A DNA stretch of 64,000 nucleotides, from positions 124,001 through 188,000 of the forward strand of contig JAFLBQ010000001.1 of assembly GCA_017303805.1 (NCBI GenBank), given 5' to 3'. The DNA is from Cytophagales bacterium (GTDB taxonomy: Bacteria > Bacteroidota > Bacteroidia > Cytophagales > Cyclobacteriaceae). Under the pieces are notes generated by a model, which did no database searches, was not told where the DNA came from, and worked only from the letters and a program-made list of their open reading frames with translations. The translations under genes and the position numbers were made by a program. Of this stretch, positions 9,360 to 16,731 are shown in pieces (positions within the stretch are counted from its first letter, which is position 1; each line of letters opens with the position of its first letter).

Positions 9360-10274
9360 TTAACCGGTAGTATGGGGCAGTAGTTGCTGAAGATATTTTG
9401 AAGGCGTTTTGCCGGTAACTCTTTTAAATTGTCGGTTAAAATGCGATAGATTCTGAAAGCCTACCTGGTAGCAAACTGACTGAATATTGGGCTCGCCTTC
9501 AATCAGAAGCCTGCATGCATTGCTTACGCGCAACTCATTTAAAAAATTGGTGTAGGTCTTGCGCGTGCGGATTTTAAAATACCTGCAAAATGCTTCGCTG
9601 GAGAGGCTCGCTACGGAGGCCACTTCGCTTATTTTAATCTTGCGATTGCTTTGCCTGAATGTGAATTGGAGCACATCGTTCATGCGTTTGTCTTCTTCCA
9701 GTTGTGAGCTTTGCAGGGGAGCCACCGAAAGCCGTTTCAGGTTTTTCGATTGTGCCAACACGTGCAACAATTGCAAAAAAAGGATGAGCCTATTTGTTTT
9801 TTGTGCTTGCGTAATTTGATGCAGAAGAGAAGTTACTTCCGGCAGCGTTGTTCCTTCCACACGCAGTATGCCCGCTTTACTTAAAAACTGTCGAATATCT
9901 TTCAACTCGTGGAGTTGCCAGAAATTTTCCCCTGCATAGCGCTCATCAAAGTAAAGTGCTGTGGACTGCACATTCTTTTTGTTTCTGGAATTGTAATAAC
10001 TTTCATCGCAACGAAAAACATGCGGCTGCCCACTACCAATAAGATACACTGCGCCTGCATTAAACCGCCCTACATAGTCTCCCGCAATCAGCGTTCCTTC
10101 ACCTTTTTCTATCAACATGATTTGCGTTTCGGAATGGTGGTGCAACCGATCGTAAAAATAGGGTAGCACCTCTTGCTGCAAGCGAAAGGCCTCTTGCCCG
10201 GTTTTAGGTACCTGAAAAGGAATTACTTTCACGTAGGTGTAATTTTGACTGAACAAAGCGTTCCGGGAGGCCAA
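9360..10274 (-). CDS. AraC-family regulator of hydroxyproline catabolism (predicted)
   Basis: A 304-residue transcription factor. Residues about 40-90 look like a cupin sensor (HHHSETQIMLIEKGEG and a later GSGQPHVF). Residues about 195-300 hold the double helix-turn-helix of AraC proteins, ending with the typical VGFQNLSHFNRQFKRVTGKTPSKY. The start is TTG at 10274; there is no in-frame ATG before residue 53 and an in-frame stop lies just upstream. It is transcribed divergently from the hydroxyproline genes, with a 97-base gap, and is their most likely regulator, probably responding to hydroxyproline or an intermediate. Confidence 0.88.
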   Translation of the reverse strand: MASRNALFSQNYTYVKVIPFQVPKTGQEAFRLQQEVLPYFYDRLHHHSETQIMLIEKGEGTLIAGDYVGRFNAGAVYLIGSGQPHVFRCDESYYNSRNKKNVQSTALYFDERYAGENFWQLHELKDIRQFLSKAGILRVEGTTLPEVTSLLHQITQAQKTNRLILFLQLLHVLAQSKNLKRLSVAPLQSSQLEEDKRMNDVLQFTFRQSNRKIKISEVASVASLSSEAFCRYFKIRTRKTYTNFLNELRVSNACRLLIEGEPNIQSVCYQVGFQNLSHFNRQFKRVTGKTPSKYLQQLLPHTTG

Positions 10275-10316
10275 TATTAGTCAAAATAGTATCAGAATAG
10301 GGTATTCACGATCAAA

Positions 10317-10344
10317 TTGTTTTGAAGGTGATCGCCTACTTTTG
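10317..10344 (+). promoter_or_regulatory. Bacteroidota-type promoter of the hydroxyproline genes
   Basis: TTG (10317-10319) is followed after 17 bases by TACTTTTG (10337-10344), an exact match to the Bacteroidota -7 element TAnnTTTG. The predicted start of transcription is near 10351, about 20 bases before the ATG of the deaminase gene. It is in the divergent gap shared with the AraC-type regulator. Confidence 0.6.
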
Positions 10345-10371
10345 AGGTATCAATAAGAAAATCTGATCCCT

Positions 10372-11268
10372 ATGAAAGTTGCATGGCAAGGAATTTACCC
10401 GGCACTAACCACCAAATTTACTCCTGACGATAAGTTGGATTTCCCACTGTTCGAAAAAAACCTGAAGGCCCAATTGGATGCCGGGGTAGAGGGCGTGATT
10501 CTGGGCGGTACCCTGGGGGAGGCTAGTGTGTTAAGCAACGAAGAAAAATTTGAGCTGGTGCGATTTACGGTGGAGAAAGTAGCCGGCAAAGTGCCCGTGG
10601 TAATGAACATAGCCGAAGGAAGTACCCGCGAAGCCTTGAAGCAAGCGGCAGAAGCAGAGAAGAACGGAGCCTCGGGTTTAATGATGTTGCCCCCCATGCG
10701 CTATAAATCAGATCACCGCGAAACCGTAACCTATTTTAAAACCGTAGCCCAGGCAACCGGGTTACCCATTATGATTTATAATAACCCCGTTGATTATAAA
10801 ATAGAAGTTACGTTGGACATGTTTGCCGAGTTGGCAGAAGTAAACAACATTCAGGCGGTTAAAGAATCAACCCGCGATGTAAGCAACGTTACCCGCATGC
10901 TTAACCGATTTGGTGATCGGTTTAAAATTCTTTGCGGAGTAGATACCATTACCATGGAAGAGTTGATGCTAGGGGCGTGTGGGGTGGTAGCCGGATTGGT
11001 ATGTGCATTCCCGAAAGAGACGGTGGCCATTTATAAATTAACGAAGGCAGGCAAAATAGAAGAGGCGTTAAAAATTTACCGCTGGTTTTTGCCATTGCTT
11101 GAACTGGACATTCACCCGAAACTTGTTCAATACATTAAACTGGCCGAGCAGGAAGTTGGCCTTGGCTCTGAGATTGTGCGAGCGCCTCGATTAACTTTGG
11201 TTGGCGAAGAGCGCGAACGGATTTTGAAAGTAATACGCACCGGAATTGCTAACAGACCGAAACTATAA
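10372..11268 (+). CDS. 1-pyrroline-4-hydroxy-2-carboxylate deaminase (DapA family)
   Basis: A 298-residue class I aldolase-fold enzyme of the dihydrodipicolinate synthase family. Lys164 in QAVKEST is the Schiff-base lysine and Tyr136 in MIYNNP the conserved tyrosine; GGTLGEAS is the family's phosphate/carboxylate loop. DapA itself would sit in lysine synthesis, but here the neighbours are a hydroxyproline epimerase, a D-amino-acid oxidase and a semialdehyde dehydrogenase. The assigned reaction is therefore deamination of cis-4-hydroxy-1-pyrroline-2-carboxylate to 2-oxoglutarate semialdehyde. It is the first gene after the promoter. The function is inferred mainly from context. Confidence 0.88.
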   Translation: MKVAWQGIYPALTTKFTPDDKLDFPLFEKNLKAQLDAGVEGVILGGTLGEASVLSNEEKFELVRFTVEKVAGKVPVVMNIAEGSTREALKQAAEAEKNGASGLMMLPPMRYKSDHRETVTYFKTVAQATGLPIMIYNNPVDYKIEVTLDMFAELAEVNNIQAVKESTRDVSNVTRMLNRFGDRFKILCGVDTITMEELMLGACGVVAGLVCAFPKETVAIYKLTKAGKIEEALKIYRWFLPLLELDIHPKLVQYIKLAEQEVGLGSEIVRAPRLTLVGEERERILKVIRTGIANRPKL

Positions 11269-11276
11269 ATTTGCTT

Positions 11277-11340
11277 CTGGTTACTCGTTGCTTGTTGTTG
11301 GTTAGATTTTATCAGTGACGAGAAACCAGCAACCGGTAAC
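11277..11340. repeat. 64-bp imperfect palindromic element A
   Basis: The left arm begins CTGGTTACTCGTTGCT and the right arm ends AACCAGCAACCGGTAAC. The arms are imperfectly complementary and would fold into a hairpin in the mRNA between the deaminase and dehydrogenase genes. The left arm matches the reverse complement of the right arm of element C (14358-14387) at 25 of 30 positions, with the first 16 bases identical. Confidence 0.7.
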
Positions 11341-11363
11341 ATTAGAAAATTTAACTTGAAATT

Positions 11364-12821
11364 ATGGAGATCGTTGATGAAGCATTGAACAAAGCGCAGG
11401 TTGCTTTTCTTTCCTACAAGAATTTTTCCGGAAAGAAGAAGGCAACATTTCTTAGGGCTATTGCCGATGAAATTGAAGCTTCGGGAAAGGAATTGGTAGC
11501 CACTGCCATGCGCGAAACCAACTTACCCGAAGCGCGCATCATCAACGAGCGCGGTCGCACCACCGGGCATTGCCGGATGTTTGCCGACTTAGTAGAAGAA
11601 GGTTCGTGGGTAGATGCCCGTGTTGATACTGCATTACCTGATCGGCTGCCGGCACCCAAACCGGATCTGCGAAAGAAGCTGGTGCCTGTTGGTCCTGTGG
11701 TTGTATTTGGTGCGGCAAACTTTCCGTTGGCCTATTCAACTGCGGGTGGAGATACTGTCTCGGCATTAGCAGCTGGTTGTCCGGTAATTGTTAAGGCTCA
11801 TCCTGCTCATTTGGAAACTTCAACACTGGTAGCGGCTGCTATTAAGAAAGCTGTTACTAAAACCGGCATGCCACAAGATGTATTTCAACATGTACAGGGC
11901 GAAGGTTTTCAAATCGGACAAGCATTGGTTAAACATCCGTTTACCAAAGCTGTAGGATTCACCGGTTCACTGTCTGGAGGTAAAGCCTTATTCGATCTGG
12001 CCAATCAGCGACCAGAACCTATTCCTGTATTTGCCGAGATGAGTAGCATTAACCCGGTAATCTTGCTACCCGAAACGCTTGCGCGGGATGCACCAAAAAC
12101 AGCGATCATGCTGGCGGGATCAATTACCTTGGGTGTGGGTCAGTTTTGTACTAACCCGGGATTGATTATTGCAATCGACAATGAAGGCTTAAAGAGTTTT
12201 ATCTCAGCACTCGCCAATGAAATTCAAAAAGTGGTTCCGGGTGCAATGTTGCATCAGGGTATTGCCGAAAATTATGCAAGACGCCTTACCCTCACACTTG
12301 CGCAGAAGGGAGTAAAAGTTGAGGCACAATCGGCAACACAAGGAAATTCAACTCAGGGAACTGCGCTGATTGCTTCGGTAGCGGCCGAGACATTCATTCA
12401 GAACCCTGCTTTAGCCGAAGAAGTATTTGGTCCGTTCTCGTTGATTGTAAAATGCAAGGATATTAATGAACTGCATGCGGTTGTGGTTAAGGGACACGGG
12501 CAACTTACCAGTACTGTTGTGGGCGATGAGGCGGAGATTGCCAGCTATAAAGCATTGTTGAATGTGCTGATAGAAAAGGCGGGTCGGTTGATTATAAATG
12601 GAGTGCCTACCGGTGTAGAAGTTTGTCCCTCGCAAATGCATGGTGGGCCGTTTCCTTCCACTACCGACTCGCGCTTTACGGCCGTTGGTGCCGATGCCAT
12701 CAAGCGCTTTGCGCGACCGGTAGCCTTTCAGAATTTTCCAGAGTCACTCTTGCCTGATGAATTGAAAACTGAAAACCCGTTGGGGATTTGGAGGATGGTT
12801 AATGGAGAGCTTAAAAAATAG
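11364..12821 (+). CDS. 2,5-dioxovalerate (2-oxoglutarate semialdehyde) dehydrogenase
   Basis: NAD(P)-dependent aldehyde dehydrogenase of 485 residues. Catalytic Cys262 lies in GVGQFCTNPG and Glu225 in VFAEMSS. The N-terminal region and the FGAANFPLAYSTAGGD motif are like those of the KGSADH group linked to hydroxyproline use. It oxidises 2-oxoglutarate semialdehyde to 2-oxoglutarate, the last step of the pathway, feeding the TCA cycle. It follows the deaminase by 95 bases, a gap filled mostly by palindromic element A. Cytosolic. Confidence 0.92.
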   Translation: MEIVDEALNKAQVAFLSYKNFSGKKKATFLRAIADEIEASGKELVATAMRETNLPEARIINERGRTTGHCRMFADLVEEGSWVDARVDTALPDRLPAPKPDLRKKLVPVGPVVVFGAANFPLAYSTAGGDTVSALAAGCPVIVKAHPAHLETSTLVAAAIKKAVTKTGMPQDVFQHVQGEGFQIGQALVKHPFTKAVGFTGSLSGGKALFDLANQRPEPIPVFAEMSSINPVILLPETLARDAPKTAIMLAGSITLGVGQFCTNPGLIIAIDNEGLKSFISALANEIQKVVPGAMLHQGIAENYARRLTLTLAQKGVKVEAQSATQGNSTQGTALIASVAAETFIQNPALAEEVFGPFSLIVKCKDINELHAVVVKGHGQLTSTVVGDEAEIASYKALLNVLIEKAGRLIINGVPTGVEVCPSQMHGGPFPSTTDSRFTAVGADAIKRFARPVAFQNFPESLLPDELKTENPLGIWRMVNGELKK

Positions 12822-12824
12822 TAA

Positions 12825-12888
12825 CTGGTCACTAGTCGTTGGTTACTGGTAACAAGAATCCAGAGACAAGCAACCAGTAACCAATAAC
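12825..12888. repeat. 64-bp palindromic element B
   Basis: It has the same length as element A and also begins CTGGT and ends TAAC. It contains a perfect 12-bp inverted repeat, TTGGTTACTGGT (12839-12850) with ACCAGTAACCAA (12873-12884), around a 22-base loop. It lies between the dehydrogenase and epimerase genes. Confidence 0.7.
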
Positions 12889-12914
12889 ATTTAGTAAAGA
12901 AATTGTTTTAAATC

Positions 12915-13928
12915 ATGACCAACAATAAAGTAAGTACCTTCAAATGCATCGATGCTCACACGTGCGGCAATCCGGTTCGGGTTGTGGCAGAAGGCGGCCC
13001 TGAGTTGATAGGTAACAACATGAGCGAAAAGCGACAACACTTTTTACGCGACTACGATTGGATTCGGAAGGGTTTGATGTTTGAACCACGCGGGCACGAT
13101 ATGATGAGTGGTAGTATTTTGTATCCGCCATCCGATCCGGCCAACGATGTGGGCGTGCTGTTTATTGAAACCAGCGGTTGTCTGCCCATGTGCGGGCATG
13201 GTACCATTGGCACAGTAACAATTGCAATTGAAGCAGGTTTGGTAAAACCAAAAACACCGGGCATTCTTAACCTGGAAGTTCCCGCAGGGCTTGTGCGCAT
13301 CGAATACAAACAAGAGGGCAGCAAAGTAAAGTCTGTAAAAATCCGCAATGTAAAAGCGTACCTCGCAGCCGAGAATCTTACAGTTGATTGTCCGGATCTT
13401 GGTGAACTTACGCTTGATGTTTCGTATGGAGGAAATTTTTATGCGATAGTAGATGTACAGAAAAATTTTCCGGGGTTAGAAAACTATACGGCTGACCAGC
13501 TAATCAGTTGGAGCAGAACGTTACGTAAAAATATCAATGCGAAGTACACGTTTGTTCATCCGGATAACGCAACCATAAATGGCTGTAGTCATATTTTATG
13601 GACTGGCAAAGTTATCGATCCAACCTCTACCGCGCGCAATGCCGTGTTCTATGGCGATAAAGCGATCGATCGCTCCCCGTGCGGAACCGGTACCTCGGCC
13701 CGTTTAGCACAGTGGTATGCCAAGGGTAAATTGCGAAAAGGCGAAGATTTTATTCATGAAAGTATAATCGGTTCAAAGTTTATCGGGCGCATAGAAGAAG
13801 AAACAGAATTGCATGGCAAGCCGGCCATTATCCCCAGTGTGGAAGGTTGGGCTAAAATTTACGGACATAATACAATTACGATCGATCCCGAAGACGATCC
13901 GTATGCATATGGGTTTCAGGTGATCTAG
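12915..13928 (+). CDS. 4-hydroxyproline 2-epimerase (proline racemase family)
   Basis: A 337-residue cofactor-independent epimerase. It has both catalytic cysteines, Cys93 in LPMCGHGT and Cys256 in DRSPCGTGTS. Proteins of this superfamily with two cysteines are proline racemases or hydroxyproline 2-epimerases, while a Thr in place of the second marks the dehydratases. It converts trans-4-hydroxy-L-proline to cis-4-hydroxy-D-proline, the entry step of the pathway. The surrounding oxidase, deaminase and semialdehyde dehydrogenase favour the hydroxyproline assignment over proline racemase. Elements B and C flank the gene. Confidence 0.92.
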   Translation: MTNNKVSTFKCIDAHTCGNPVRVVAEGGPELIGNNMSEKRQHFLRDYDWIRKGLMFEPRGHDMMSGSILYPPSDPANDVGVLFIETSGCLPMCGHGTIGTVTIAIEAGLVKPKTPGILNLEVPAGLVRIEYKQEGSKVKSVKIRNVKAYLAAENLTVDCPDLGELTLDVSYGGNFYAIVDVQKNFPGLENYTADQLISWSRTLRKNINAKYTFVHPDNATINGCSHILWTGKVIDPTSTARNAVFYGDKAIDRSPCGTGTSARLAQWYAKGKLRKGEDFIHESIIGSKFIGRIEEETELHGKPAIIPSVEGWAKIYGHNTITIDPEDDPYAYGFQVI

Positions 13929-13934
13929 TAGTTA

Positions 13935-14387
13935 CTGGTTACTGGTTTCTGATTACTTGTTAATTTGATAGTCAAAATTATTGAATGAGCTACAAAAATC
14001 TTGAGATATGGCTTGAGGCGAAGGAGCTAACGATTCTTATTCATGATATAAGTTTAAAGTTACCTCGTTTTGAACAGTTTGAAGAGGCTCAGCAGATAAG
14101 AAGATCGATAAAATCTGTAAGGTCAAATATTGTTGAAGGCTATGGAAGGCGGAAATATGTGGCTGAGTATATACGGTTTTTGATTATTGCTCAGGCTTCC
14201 AACGATGAAACCATTGATCATTGGGAGACTTTTGTTTGAGACGAAATCTCTTACAGATCAAATGGTTTATAATGACATTCATGAGAGATTACAACGACTT
14301 GGTCGAAAACTAAATAATTTTATAAAGGCAGTCGAAAAAGGATAGTTATTAAATGTAGTTAACCAGCGACCAGCAACGAGTAACCAG
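13935..14387. mobile_element. Palindrome-flanked element C carrying a four-helix-bundle gene
   Basis: The left arm (13935-13964) and the reverse complement of the right arm (14358-14387) match at 23 of 30 positions without gaps. The arms are of the same kind as those of elements A and B. Between them lies a complete but frameshifted gene of the 23S rRNA intervening-sequence family. Known rRNA intervening sequences have the same plan: complementary ends that fold into a stem, with this gene in the loop. Whether the unit is mobile is inference; no target-site duplication was found by eye. Confidence 0.5.
13985..14345 (+). pseudogene. Four-helix-bundle protein (23S rRNA-IVS / TIGR02436 family), frameshifted
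   Basis: The start [20 protein letters not shown], the central [20 protein letters not shown] and the later [14 protein letters not shown] are family hallmarks. The zero frame stops at 14239 after 84 codons. Reading on in the shifted frame from about 14232 gives the normal family ending ([11 protein letters not shown], then a KLNNFIKAVEKG end) to a stop at 14345, for the usual length of about 120 residues. The cause is one extra T in the run at 14230-14233. It may be a real mutation, a programmed slip or a sequencing error. The molecular role of the family is unknown. It sits between palindromic arms in the hydroxyproline cluster and has no metabolic link to it. Confidence 0.8.
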
Positions 14388-14390
14388 ACC

Positions 14391-15635
14391 ATGAAAGTAA
14401 CAATAATAGGAGGTGGCATTGTGGGCCTAAGTTCTGCATACTACCTCAACCGAGCCGCACATGAGGTGACAATTATCGAGAAAGGAGATTTATCGGATGG
14501 CTGTTCGCACGGTAATGCAGGTATGATTGTTCCCAGCCACATTATACCCTTGGCGGCTCCGGGTATGATCGCCAAAGGTATTCGATGGATGTTCAATTCC
14601 ACGAGCCCTTTTTATGTTAAGCCCCGGTTAAGCCTGGAGCTTCTTCGCTGGGGATATCAATTTTATAAACATGCCAACGAACGGCACGTAGAGCAGGCGA
14701 TACCCGCCTTAAAAGAATTAAGCCTCTACAGCAAGTCACTCTATCAGCAACTCGCTGCCGAATTACCTTTTGATTTTGGTTATGCTGAACGCGGTTTACT
14801 CATGTTGTATCAAACGGCTGAGACTGAAAAAGAAGAAGCCGAAACGGCAGCTATCGCCAACGCGCATGGGGTTAAAGCTCAAATTCTTTCAAAGGAAGAA
14901 GTGCAAGCACTCGAACCTGCTGTTCGGGTAACTGCAAGAGGCGGAGTTTACTTTCCGGGCGATGCGCACCTCACGCCACATAACCTGATGCGGCAGTTAA
15001 TTCCGTACCTCAAAAATCGGGGCGTAACTTTTCTTACCAACACCGTGGCAGAAGATTTTGAAAAGGCGAATAGAAAAATAGTTGGTGTAAAAACATCCGC
15101 AGGTGCCTACGTGTGCGATGAAGTGGTACTTGCTGCAGGCTCGTGGTCAGGTGCGGTTGCGAAACACCTAAACATTACCTTGCCCATGCAAGGGGGTAAA
15201 GGGTATAGTTTTTTGCTAAAGGGAGTTGAAAGCAACATCCGCATTCCATCTATTTTTTTGGAAGCGCGCGTGGCTGTAACGCCAATGGGTAACGACCTCC
15301 GGTTTGGTGGTACCATGGAGATAGCCGGCACCGATCAGCGCATTAGTATGAATCGGGTAAAGGGAATTGTTGATGCCATACCAAGGTATTATCCTGATCT
15401 GAAAGTAGAGTTACCCGATGCGAAACAAGTGTGGCACGGACTGCGGCCTTGTTCTCCTGATGGCTTGCCTTATATCGGTCGAGCGAAAGGAATCAATAAC
15501 TTAATCATCGCAACCGGTCATGCCATGATGGGCTTAAGTCTTGGCCCCGGCACGGGGAAGCTTGTTTCGGATTTGATTTCTGGTAAGCAACCGGAAATAG
15601 TTATAGATCAATTTGAGGTAGGGCGTTATACCTAA
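14391..15635 (+). CDS. D-hydroxyproline oxidase/dehydrogenase (DadA-like FAD enzyme)
   Basis: A 414-residue FAD-dependent oxidoreductase of the DAO/DadA family. The dinucleotide-binding motif IIGGGIVGLSSAYYL is at the N-terminus, with an acidic end of strand 2 at IIEKG, and the C-terminus has the typical GHAMMGLSLGPGTGKLVSDLI. In this cluster it should oxidise cis-4-hydroxy-D-proline to cis-4-hydroxy-1-pyrroline-2-carboxylate, the substrate of the deaminase encoded upstream. Electron acceptor (oxygen or quinone) cannot be told. It starts 3 bases after the right arm of element C and overlaps the convergent symporter gene by 4 bases. Confidence 0.88.
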   Translation: MKVTIIGGGIVGLSSAYYLNRAAHEVTIIEKGDLSDGCSHGNAGMIVPSHIIPLAAPGMIAKGIRWMFNSTSPFYVKPRLSLELLRWGYQFYKHANERHVEQAIPALKELSLYSKSLYQQLAAELPFDFGYAERGLLMLYQTAETEKEEAETAAIANAHGVKAQILSKEEVQALEPAVRVTARGGVYFPGDAHLTPHNLMRQLIPYLKNRGVTFLTNTVAEDFEKANRKIVGVKTSAGAYVCDEVVLAAGSWSGAVAKHLNITLPMQGGKGYSFLLKGVESNIRIPSIFLEARVAVTPMGNDLRFGGTMEIAGTDQRISMNRVKGIVDAIPRYYPDLKVELPDAKQVWHGLRPCSPDGLPYIGRAKGINNLIIATGHAMMGLSLGPGTGKLVSDLISGKQPEIVIDQFEVGRYT

Positions 15636-16591
15636 GGCTGCTTGCCGTGTGCCAATCTTGAGGCAAGTATGCTTACAATTAAAATCTGAACGGCATGGAA
15701 AACCATTATCGGTAAAAGAATAATTCCGATAGCGGCAGAATTTTCGAAAAGGATTTTAGAGAATACAGTACCGTGTACCAGCGATTTTTTAGTTCCGCAG
15801 AATTGAAGCGTTATGCGGTCTTCATCGCTGAACTTTAAAATTTCAGCTACATACCCCGTGATAGCGTACACTAACAAGAAGAGCCCGGTAACGGCCCCGG
15901 CAATTACCAACAGGTCGGTAAGGCTTACACTTTTAAACACATTGCCTTCAAACGATTCGGCAAAACTTCTGAAAATAATTAGCAGGATTATCGACCTGTC
16001 AAAAACGGAAAGCTGTTTGGAATAGCGCAAGGCTATGTGCCCCATAAATCGCTGTAGCAAAATACCCATTGTTACCGGCAGCAATATCTGCACAATGAGA
16101 TTTAAATATATACTTGATAAATCGGGTGTGTGGGTGGTGGCCGGTATAAAAGCAGTCATCCATAAAGGTGTAATAACCACGCCCAGTAAACCCGAAATGC
16201 TCGCATTAAATATGGCAGCCGGCACATTCCCTTTTGCTAAAGCTACCATAACTACCGATGAGGAAACGGTAGATGGCAGGGCTGCCAGAAAGAGAAAGGC
16301 TACCCATAGATTGGTTTGTTGCTCCGTTTGCAGCAGCGGATAAAATAAAAGTACGAGTACCGGAAATACTAAAAATGTAGAAACCTGTACCAGCAGGTGC
16401 AACTTCCAGTTTTTGAGCCCGGCCTTTAATTTTTCGGGGCTGAGTTTTAGTCCGTAGAAAAAGAAAATAAAAAATACACCCGTTTTGCCAATTGTTGCCA
16501 AGGGGAGTACCCAATGGAGTTGCGGAAATAAGTAGGCGGCCCCAATGGCAGCTGCTATGGCAAGTACAAATCCATCAATTTTAATTTTCAT
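15632..16591 (-). CDS. Bile acid:Na+ symporter-family transporter (SBF-like)
   Basis: A 319-residue membrane protein with about nine or ten TM helices and the SBF-like fold (FFFYGLKLSPEKLKAGLKNWKL early; LAALPSTVSSSVVMVALAKGN in the middle). The start is set at the ATG at 16591 (MKIKIDGF); the longer frame from 16660 lacks a sensible N-terminus. Family members move organic anions with sodium. It is convergent with the oxidase gene, with a 4-base overlap of stops. It could be the missing uptake system of the cluster, but orientation and family do not show this. Confidence 0.8.
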   Translation of the reverse strand: MKIKIDGFVLAIAAAIGAAYLFPQLHWVLPLATIGKTGVFFIFFFYGLKLSPEKLKAGLKNWKLHLLVQVSTFLVFPVLVLLFYPLLQTEQQTNLWVAFLFLAALPSTVSSSVVMVALAKGNVPAAIFNASISGLLGVVITPLWMTAFIPATTHTPDLSSIYLNLIVQILLPVTMGILLQRFMGHIALRYSKQLSVFDRSIILLIIFRSFAESFEGNVFKSVSLTDLLVIAGAVTGLFLLVYAITGYVAEILKFSDEDRITLQFCGTKKSLVHGTVFSKILFENSAAIGIILLPIMVFHAVQILIVSILASRLAHGKQP

Positions 16592-16731
16592 CAAAATTTC
16601 CTTTTCAACAGAGCCGTAAATTACCTTTTTTAAAGAATGCTCCGGCAATACCAGGTTCAAAATAAAACTTTAGAACTTTGGTAACCATCTCACGTTATGG
16701 CAAGTATATTAAGATACCCAACAACAGCCCT

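Noticed and set aside
10372-11268. Dihydrodipicolinate synthase for lysine synthesis
   Set aside because: The fold is the same, but every neighbour belongs to hydroxyproline catabolism, so the deaminase role is preferred.
13985-14345. Diversity-generating retroelement, since the four-helix-bundle protein resembles Avd
   Set aside because: No reverse transcriptase, template repeat or variable-repeat target gene is present in the window.
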